NCBI GenBank assembly: GCA_012513125.1
Contig: JAAZCS010000212.1
Location: 1-6,029 of the forward strand
Length of the DNA: 6,029 bases
From: Treponema sp.
GTDB lineage: Bacteria > Spirochaetota > Spirochaetia > Treponematales > Treponemataceae
Direction of reading: 5' to 3'
Shown in pieces: positions 1 through 4,223 of this stretch. Positions within the stretch are counted from its first letter, which is position 1. Every line of letters starts with the position of its first letter. The notes beneath the pieces were generated by a model. It was not told where the DNA came from. It made no database searches and saw only the letters and a program-made list of their open reading frames with translations. The translations under genes and the position numbers were made by a program.

Positions 1-564
1 GCTTTGAATAGCAGTTATCCTAAAGCAAAATTGTATGCAAACAGTTCAATGTTAAAAAAGGAGTGTAAGGAATGTGAAAATTGGACTGTAAAAGATATGA
101 TTTATGCTGTCGGGGTTGTTAAAGAAAATAGTTTAACTTCGTTAGCTTTTGTATATGGTGAAGATTATTGTGCAAATAAAGAAACATATGAAAATATAAA
201 AAATACTATTAAAAATGGAGTTGAATCTATCCCTGATGTAGAATTTGCGGAAAGTAAAGAACTAGGTCATGTTAATCGAGTTGATCCCTTAGGAATTACG
301 TATTTAAGAATTCGTGGAATGTGGGGAATAGAAAATCCATTTACTGTTTTTGATTACATATATAAAAGAAATAATGATAATAAATTTAATTTTATGTGTA
401 TTATTAATGCAGATAAAATTAACAGTTTTGAAAATATAGCTGAGTTATACGATATGGAAAGAAAAAATAGAAATTTGTCCATTTTAGATGTGCATATTAA
501 AGATCCTAATAATCCTGCTAAGTTAAAAGAGGCAAAATTAATTACATTTTCTATTGGAGCATAG
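1..564 (+). CDS. Type II restriction endonuclease, NgoPII/HaeIII-like (GGCC), C-terminal part; 5' end outside window
   Basis: This is the 3' part of a gene whose frame is open to the left edge; 187 residues are visible. The TTG at position 4 is not a credible start: no ribosome-binding site can be seen and the protein begins mid-domain. The product should cleave unmethylated double-stranded DNA, probably at GGCC. The main evidence is the methyltransferase that starts 2 bases after the stop and is very close to M.HaeIII. The visible protein (A-L-N-S-S-Y-P-K at the left edge, then [20 protein letters not shown] and [17 protein letters not shown]) matches my recollection of the NgoPII endonuclease family (about 280 residues). 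In that family the PD-(D/E)xK catalytic residues would lie mostly just upstream, so they cannot be checked here. The gene is very AT-rich (one 60-base stretch near 361-420 is only about 13% GC). HaeIII-type assignment is the alternative. Confidence 0.75.
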   Translation, partial: ALNSSYPKAKLYANSSMLKKECKECENWTVKDMIYAVGVVKENSLTSLAFVYGEDYCANKETYENIKNTIKNGVESIPDVEFAESKELGHVNRVDPLGITYLRIRGMWGIENPFTVFDYIYKRNNDNKFNFMCIINADKINSFENIAELYDMERKNRNLSILDVHIKDPNNPAKLKEAKLITFSIGA

Positions 565-566
565 TC

Positions 567-1589
567 ATGAACGTAATAAGTTTATTTAGTGGTTGTGGTG
601 GTTTGGATTTGGGATTTGAAAAAGCAGGATTTAAAATTCCCATTGCAAATGAATTTGATCCAACAATTTGGACAACCTTTGAAAAAAATCATCCCAATAC
701 AAAATTGATAAAAGGTGATATTAGGAATATTAAGGAATCTGATTTCCCAGATTTAATAGACGGAATAATTGGTGGTCCACCTTGTCAATCATGGTCAGAG
801 GCAGGTTCTTTGCGAGGTATAGAGGACGCTAGGGGTAAACTTTTTTATGAATATATAAGAATTTTGAAAAACAAACAACCTAAATTTTTTCTGGCTGAAA
901 ATGTAAGCGGTATGCTTGCAAAACGTCATACAGCCGCAGTTGAAAATATAATTTCTATGTTTAAAGAATGTGGTTATGATGTTACATTAAATCTTGTTAA
1001 TGCAAAAGATTATGGTGTTGCTCAAGAAAGAAAAAGAGTCTTTTATATTGGATTCAGAAGTGATTTAAATGTTGATTTTACTTTTCCTAAAGGTTCTACC
1101 GAAGATGATAAAGATAAACTTTGTTTAAAAAATGTTATAGAGGATTTAAAAGACTCGGCTGTTCCTGCGGGAGAAAAAAATCATAAAAATCAAAAAGCAA
1201 TTAATAATAATGAATATTTTACTGGTGCGTATTCTCCAATTTTTATGAGTCGAAACAGAGTGAAAAATTGGAATGAACAGGCTTTTACAGTACAAGCTTC
1301 TGGTCGACAATGTCAGATTCATCCTCAAGCTCCAAAAATGGAAAAAGTTGGGCGTAATAAATGTGAATTTAAAAAAGGAAAAGAAAAACTATATCGTAGG
1401 ATGACTGTAAGAGAAGTTGCAAGAATACAGGGATTCCCAGATTCTTTTGAATTCATTTATGAGAATGTTAATGATGGATATAAAATGATAGGCAATGCAG
1501 TTCCTGTAAATCTTGCTTTTGAAATTGCAACTGCAATAAAAAATGTGTTAGACGAAAAAGAAAATCCAAATTTTGTAATTGAAAATTAA
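567..1589 (+). CDS. DNA (cytosine-5-)-methyltransferase, M.HaeIII-like, probable GGCC specificity
   Basis: A complete 340-residue C5-cytosine methyltransferase that transfers a methyl group from S-adenosylmethionine to cytosine, protecting the host from its partner endonuclease. Motifs appear in the usual order: motif [14 protein letters not shown] at residues 5-17 (AdoMet binding); motif [11 protein letters not shown] at 69-77 with catalytic Cys73; motif VI E-N-V at 111-113; motif [14 protein letters not shown] at 153-162; motif [17 protein letters not shown] at 277-291; motif X G-N-A-V-P-V-N-L at 309-316. The target-recognition region around 226-256 ([10 protein letters not shown], then [11 protein letters not shown]) is nearly the same as I recall for M.HaeIII, hence the GGCC call. 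Length also matches (M.HaeIII is 330). The ATG follows GGAG at 556-559 by 7 bases, and the gene starts 2 bases after the endonuclease stop, so the two are co-transcribed and probably translationally coupled. Confidence 0.95.
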   Translation: MNVISLFSGCGGLDLGFEKAGFKIPIANEFDPTIWTTFEKNHPNTKLIKGDIRNIKESDFPDLIDGIIGGPPCQSWSEAGSLRGIEDARGKLFYEYIRILKNKQPKFFLAENVSGMLAKRHTAAVENIISMFKECGYDVTLNLVNAKDYGVAQERKRVFYIGFRSDLNVDFTFPKGSTEDDKDKLCLKNVIEDLKDSAVPAGEKNHKNQKAINNNEYFTGAYSPIFMSRNRVKNWNEQAFTVQASGRQCQIHPQAPKMEKVGRNKCEFKKGKEKLYRRMTVREVARIQGFPDSFEFIYENVNDGYKMIGNAVPVNLAFEIATAIKNVLDEKENPNFVIEN

Positions 1590-1627
1590 ACAGCTATAGC
1601 GTAATTATATATTAATAATTTAGAAAA

Positions 1628-1714
1628 ACGTTCTAACAAAAAATTCAAGCTGACAACGCTTTTGTCATAATTTGTACTTATCGCTTCGCTCTTTCACGCA
1701 CAAATTACGCCAAG
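1628..1714 (+). repeat. Possible integron attC-like half site, truncated on its right
   Basis: Thirty-odd bases after the methyltransferase stop lies TTCTAACA (1631-1638), one mismatch from the attC R'' core RYYYAAC. It is followed by ATTCAAGCTGACAACGCTT (1643-1661), which resembles the L'' part of classic attC sites such as that of aadA cassettes (TCTAACAA, then TCAAGCCGAC). Imperfect inverted repeats follow, as in longer attC sites: TGACAA/TTGTCA (1651-1656 with 1662-1667) and TAATTTGT/ACAAATTA (1668-1675 with 1700-1707). The expected right half ending in GTTRRRY is missing: the sequence changes at about 1711-1715 into an IS-like end. The position just behind a gene and in that gene's orientation is where a cassette attC belongs. 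It could be chance similarity in AT-rich DNA. Confidence 0.4.
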
Positions 1715-1777
1715 TGAACTGAACCCATTTTATTGGACACTTTTGGAGGAAAAATGCAAAAGGTTTTCAGTTCATAG
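1715..1777 (+). mobile_element. Remnant of an IS3-family (IS150-like) insertion sequence: left end and first codons of orfA
   Basis: TGAACTGAACCC at 1715-1726 followed by TTGGACA at 1733-1739 has the form of IS150-group terminal inverted repeats (TGTACTGCACCC, then TTGGAC, as I recall). Next come GGAGG (1745-1749), AAAA and ATG at 1754. The reading frame gives M-Q-K-V-F-S-S and then TAG at 1775-1777; K-V-F-S-S matches the start of many IS3-family OrfA proteins, which continue with E-F-K. So this looks like an IS left end cut off after seven codons. TTCAGTTCA at 1766-1774 is also a perfect inverted copy of TGAACTGAA at 1715-1723, so a 60-base two-ended miniature element is the alternative. No target-site duplication is visible (CAAG on the left, TAGC on the right). 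Confidence 0.55.
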
Positions 1778-1789
1778 CGGCGGATTGTC

Positions 1790-1821
1790 AAAAAAAAACT
1801 GCTCCAAAAAAATTGAAGCAG
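1790..1821 (-). terminator. Rho-independent terminator of the trpB2 gene
   Basis: Read on the - strand, 7-base arms CTGCTTC and GGAGCAG (one T-G pair) enclose a 9-base loop and are followed directly by nine T. It lies about 20 bases after the trpB2 stop codon. On the + strand the stem is preceded by A and not followed by a T run, so it would not serve the methyltransferase gene well. Confidence 0.88.
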
Positions 1822-1841
1822 CTTATAATTTTTATTTATTT

Positions 1842-3218
1842 TTAGATTTTTGGAATTGCATCAAAGCCTCGTTTTAAGTCTTCGTCTGTTGGAATGTAAT
1901 CGCTCATTTTTCCATCGTTGAATGCTTCGTATGCTTTCATGTCGAAGTAGCCGGTTCCGGTCAAGCCGAACACGATGTTTTTTGCTTCTCCGGTTTCTTT
2001 GCATTTAAGTGCTTCGTCGATTGCGACGCGGATTGCGTGGCTGCTTTCTGGTGCTGGGAGTATTCCTTCGATTCGTGCGAACTCTTCTGCGGCTTCGAAT
2101 ACGGCTGTTTGTTCAACGGCACGAGCTTCCATCAATCCTTCGTCGTATAGTTCAGAAAGAATTGCACTCATTCCGTGGTAGCGTAGTCCGCCTGCGTGGT
2201 TTGCTGACGGTATGAACTCTGAGCCGAGCGTGTACATTTTTGAAAGTGGGCAAACGTGGCCTGTGTCGCAGAAGTCGTAAACAAATTTTCCGCGTGTAAG
2301 GCTAGGGCATGATGCTGGTTCAACGGCTATGAATTTGTAATTTCTTTCACCACGAAGCATTTCTCCCATGAATGGCGAAATGAGTCCACCAAGGTTTGAG
2401 CCACCACCTGCACACCCGATGATTATGTCTGCTTTGATTCCATATTTATCGAGGGCAGATTTTGTTTCTACTCCGATGACGCTTTGATGTAACAGAACTT
2501 GGTTTAGAACGCTTCCAAGTACATATCGGTAGCCAGGATTTTTTACTGCTGTTTCGACTGCTTCTGAAATTGCACAGCCTAAACTTCCTGAAGTGCCTGG
2601 GAATTCTTCATTCATCTTTTTTCCGACATCTGTTGTCATTGAAGGAGAAGGTGTTACTGATGCACCATAAGTTCTCATTACTTCGCGACGGAATGGTTTT
2701 TGTTCGTATGAGCATTTTACCATGAATACTTTGCAGTCGAGTCCGAGGTATGCACACGCCATAGAAAGTGCTGTTCCCCATTGTCCTGCACCAGTTTCTG
2801 TTGTTACGCCTTTTAAACCTTGTTGCTTTGCGTAATAAGCCTGTGCGATTGCTGAATTTAATTTGTGACTTCCGCTTGTGTTGTTTCCTTCAAACTTGTA
2901 GTAAATGTGAGCCGGAGTACCGAGCTTTTTTTCTAGACAATAAGCTCTAACTAATGGCGACGGGCGGAACATTTTGTAAAAGTCTCTAATTTCCTGTGGA
3001 ATTGGAATAAGTCTGTCTGTGTCGTTCAATTCCTGTTTAATTAGTTCGTCGCAAAAAACAGGTTGTAAATCGCTAAAAGTACATGGTTTGTGTGTTGCAG
3101 GATTTAAGAGAGGTGCAGGTTTCTTTTTCATATCTGCACGGACGTTGTACCAGCTTGTAGGCATTTCGCTTTCTGATAAATAAATTTTGTACGGAATTTC
3201 TTTTGATTCGTTTTCCAT
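1842..3218 (-). CDS. trpB2: Tryptophan synthase beta chain-like protein, TrpB2 type (PLP-dependent)
   Basis: A complete 458-residue cytoplasmic enzyme of the PLP fold-type II family, expected to condense indole with L-serine to L-tryptophan. The long N-terminal extension (first ~85 residues) and 450-460 length are typical of TrpB2 rather than TrpB1 (about 400). Visible motifs: PLP lysine Lys119 in G-S-H-K-L-N-S-A (116-123); catalytic-Glu motif E-T-G-A-G-Q-W-G at 141-148, with W where TrpB1 has H; phosphate-binding glycine loop A-G-G-G-S-N-L-G-G (270-278); E-G-I-L-P-A-P-E-S-S-H-A (384-395); G-T-G-Y-F-D (421-426). The ATG follows AGGAGA (3223-3228) by 4 bases. It has its own promoter and terminator and no trpA or other trp gene beside it, so it probably acts alone on free indole, or as a serine deaminase, a side role suggested for some family members. 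GC is distinctly higher (roughly 45-50% in sampled lines) than in the R-M genes. Confidence 0.93.
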   Translation of the reverse strand: MENESKEIPYKIYLSESEMPTSWYNVRADMKKKPAPLLNPATHKPCTFSDLQPVFCDELIKQELNDTDRLIPIPQEIRDFYKMFRPSPLVRAYCLEKKLGTPAHIYYKFEGNNTSGSHKLNSAIAQAYYAKQQGLKGVTTETGAGQWGTALSMACAYLGLDCKVFMVKCSYEQKPFRREVMRTYGASVTPSPSMTTDVGKKMNEEFPGTSGSLGCAISEAVETAVKNPGYRYVLGSVLNQVLLHQSVIGVETKSALDKYGIKADIIIGCAGGGSNLGGLISPFMGEMLRGERNYKFIAVEPASCPSLTRGKFVYDFCDTGHVCPLSKMYTLGSEFIPSANHAGGLRYHGMSAILSELYDEGLMEARAVEQTAVFEAAEEFARIEGILPAPESSHAIRVAIDEALKCKETGEAKNIVFGLTGTGYFDMKAYEAFNDGKMSDYIPTDEDLKRGFDAIPKI

Positions 3219-3287
3219 AATTTCTCCTATAAATATAAAAAGTTATGAGTAAAGCTTCAGCTTTATGAATAACTTTTGTTTCTGTTT
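3216..3287 (-). repeat. Leader hairpin-RBS module, copy A (before trpB2)
   Basis: This 72-base leader segment is almost identical to 4034-4101 before the lipoprotein gene. From the ATG upstream it carries AGGAGA four bases before the ATG, a short AT spacer (4 bases longer than in the other copy) and a hairpin. In mRNA sense the hairpin has outer arms AAAAGTTAT and ATAACTTTT, a 3x3 internal loop (TCA/CTC), inner arms TAAAGC and GCTTTA and a TGAA tetraloop. The hairpin ends about 14 bases before the Shine-Dalgarno site. It looks like a 5'-UTR regulatory element or attenuator; no known riboswitch class is recognised. Confidence 0.75.
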
Positions 3288-3295
3288 ATAGATAC

Positions 3296-3324
3296 ATTAT
3301 ACATGTTACTTTGGATAGAAACAA
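3296..3324 (-). promoter_or_regulatory. Sigma-70-type promoter for trpB2
   Basis: On the - strand a perfect -10 TATAAT (3296-3301) lies 17 bases after TTGTTT (3319-3324; 3 of 6 matches to TTGACA). An A8 tract just upstream of the -35 could work as an UP element. Transcription would begin near 3289, leaving a leader of about 70 bases that contains the hairpin module. Confidence 0.65.
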
Positions 3325-3367
3325 GAGTTTTTTTTAAAAATTTTATGAATTTCTAAAAAAAACTCTT
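3323..3367. repeat. 13-base inverted repeat of A/T tracts between the lipoprotein gene and trpB2 promoter
   Basis: AAGAGTTTTTTTT (3323-3335) and AAAAAAAACTCTT (3355-3367) are perfect inverted copies around a 19-base centre that itself contains AAATT/AATTT. The element lies 51 bases after the lipoprotein stop codon and could end its transcript, but the T run lies inside the stem and not after it. One arm overlaps the trpB2 -35, so bent DNA, an UP element or an operator are alternatives. Confidence 0.5.
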
Positions 3368-3417
3368 AATTATTGTGTTTTGAGAAAATATACGAATGAA
3401 ATTACAGTAAATATACT

Positions 3418-4014
3418 CTATTTTTGTTTCAAATATTCTTGAACAATTTTTTCAGATAGTGATTCTGCAATTGTTTCTGCATCAGAATCTTCGTCACATT
3501 CTGCATTTGCAGTTATTTTTAAGGCAGTTTCTCCTGAATCTACATCAAACAAATTTATTTCAAGCTTTGCAGTTGGATATGTAATCGAGTAACCACCAGT
3601 AACAGTTACAGTAGAAGAACTAGAAGTGTACGGGTAGTAATAATAATCATCGTAGTAATATAGGTTTGTATAAGTAGTACGAGTTTCTTCAGGAACGTAA
3701 ACAGTTTCATTAGAAGACGATATAACAGAAACATTTAGAATACAATCTATATCGTAATCAAGATATAGTTGTTTTAATTCAGATTTACTCATTTCAACAA
3801 ATGGAGAAATGAGATCCAAACTGGAAACGGCAATTTTACCATTATCAGAAAATTCTTTTACTAATTCTTTTTCCATGGCCTTTCTGAATTCTTTATCTTC
3901 AGTATTACATGTGACTAATATTTTCTTATATTCAGAAATGTTAATTTTTGGATTAGCTAAACTACTAACTTTTGTACTGACACAACTTACAAACAAAGTA
4001 AGAAATAATAACAT
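3418..4014 (-). CDS. Hypothetical secreted lipoprotein; real start apparently out of frame
   Basis: Function not recognised. The frame encodes 198 residues from the first in-frame ATG. The N-terminus M-L-L-F-L-T-L-F-V-S-C is most of a lipoprotein signal peptide with lipidated Cys11 (lipobox F-V-S-C, acceptable for spirochetes). In-frame codons upstream add K-K-I-Y-L-P, supplying the missing charged n-region, but then hit TGA. The good start (ATG at 4034-4036, AGGAGA at 4041-4046) is in another frame because of six A after it; five A would give M-K-K-I-Y-L-P-M-L-L-F-L, a perfect signal peptide. The ATG at 4014 itself has no ribosome-binding site. After the signal come an alpha/beta stretch (K-K-I-L-V-T-C at 30-36, D-C-I-L-N-V-S-V at 90-97), a Tyr-rich insertion at 119-129 (Y-Y-Y-D-D-Y-Y-Y-Y-P-Y), a Ser/Thr-rich stretch, and an end resembling small lipoproteins with L-F-D-V-D-S-G-E-T (155-163). 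It is probably periplasmic, anchored in a membrane. No partner is evident. Confidence 0.7.
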   Translation of the reverse strand: MLLFLTLFVSCVSTKVSSLANPKINISEYKKILVTCNTEDKEFRKAMEKELVKEFSDNGKIAVSSLDLISPFVEMSKSELKQLYLDYDIDCILNVSVISSSNETVYVPEETRTTYTNLYYYDDYYYYPYTSSSSTVTVTGGYSITYPTAKLEINLFDVDSGETALKITANAECDEDSDAETIAESLSEKIVQEYLKQK

Positions 4015-4036
4015 TGGTAAATAAATCTTTTTTCAT
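3965..4036 (-). other. Short out-of-frame reading frame from the strong start site of the lipoprotein gene
   Basis: Translation from the ATG with the good Shine-Dalgarno site gives 23 codons (M-K-K-D-L-F-T-N-V-I-I-S, continuing to K-S) and a TAG stop. The product looks like a signal peptide read in the wrong frame, not a real peptide. The A6 tract (4028-4033) directly after the ATG is the point where one base fewer, or two more, would restore the lipoprotein frame. Confidence 0.7.
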
Positions 4037-4101
4037 AATTTCTCCTATATAAAAAGTTATGAGTAAAGCTTCAGCTTTAGAAATAACTTTTTAAGCTGTT
4101 T
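4034..4101 (-). repeat. Leader hairpin-RBS module, copy B (before the lipoprotein gene)
   Basis: This is the second copy of the module seen at 3216-3287. The Shine-Dalgarno site, its 4-base spacing and the ATG are identical. In mRNA sense the hairpin has 10-base outer arms AAAAAGTTAT and ATAACTTTTT, a 3x3 internal loop (TTC/CTC), inner arms TAAAGC and GCTTTA and a TGAA loop. The two copies differ by a 4-base deletion in the spacer, two bases in the internal loop, and the outer edge. Differences fall in the unpaired parts and every stem is kept, which suggests the RNA fold matters. Confidence 0.75.
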
Positions 4102-4114
4102 TGAAGAAAACAGC
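4095..4114 (-). promoter_or_regulatory. Second stem-loop in the lipoprotein leader
   Basis: Perfect 8-base arms GCTGTTTT (4095-4102) and AAAACAGC (4107-4114) enclose a 4-base loop. It is not followed by a T run on the - strand (TTAAAAAG follows), so it is not a terminator in that direction. It lies between the terminator-like hairpin and the shared leader hairpin. CAAAAC in it could also pair with GTTTTG in the upstream hairpin, so alternative folding is possible but weak. Confidence 0.45.
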
Positions 4115-4117
4115 AGT

Positions 4118-4147
4118 AAAAAAAGTAAGTTTGCTAGGCAAAACTTA
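4118..4147 (-). terminator. Intrinsic terminator or leader attenuator between the pntC fusion and lipoprotein genes
   Basis: On the - strand the arms TAAGTTTTGC and GCAAACTTA (9 pairs with one bulged base) close a 3-base loop and are followed after one base by seven T. Its position suits a terminator for the nucleotidyltransferase-aminotransferase gene. However, a good promoter lies upstream of it at 4163-4191, so transcripts for the lipoprotein would also pass through it, which would make it an attenuator. Confidence 0.6.
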
Positions 4148-4162
4148 TAAATCAACAGTGTT

Positions 4163-4191
4163 ATTATATGATTGTTTATGTATTTTGTAAA
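4163..4191 (-). promoter_or_regulatory. Sigma-70-type promoter for the lipoprotein gene
   Basis: On the - strand TTTACA (4186-4191; 5 of 6 matches to TTGACA) lies 17 bases before a perfect TATAAT (4163-4168). The start would be near 4156, giving a leader of about 120 bases that holds three hairpins. Confidence 0.65.
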
Positions 4192-4220
4192 AAATTTTCT
4201 CACTATTTCTGAAAAGAAAT
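4189..4220 (-). terminator. Weak terminator-like hairpin just after the pntC fusion gene
   Basis: Arms ATTTCT and AGAAAT (4205-4210 and 4215-4220) enclose 4 bases; a run of six T follows about 10 bases later on the - strand. The stem has only one G-C pair per arm and the T run is far away, so this is a poor terminator. The hairpin at 4118-4147 is the better candidate. Confidence 0.2.
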
Positions 4221-4223
4221 GAA

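Noticed and set aside
1146..1328. A 60-residue reading frame on the - strand inside the methyltransferase gene
   Set aside because: It is fully inside a strongly conserved gene, has no family features, and is best explained as an antisense shadow. The same applies to frames opposite trpB2, the lipoprotein gene and the fusion gene.
1715..1774. A complete miniature transposable element defined by TGAACTGAA/TTCAGTTCA ends
   Set aside because: Not accepted as the main reading, because the second end coincides with plausible orfA codons (F-S-S) and there is no flanking target duplication. It is kept as an alternative.
3229..3290. Tryptophan attenuator, T-box or known riboswitch before trpB2
   Set aside because: There is no leader peptide with Trp codons and no T-box consensus, and the same hairpin stands before an unrelated lipoprotein gene.
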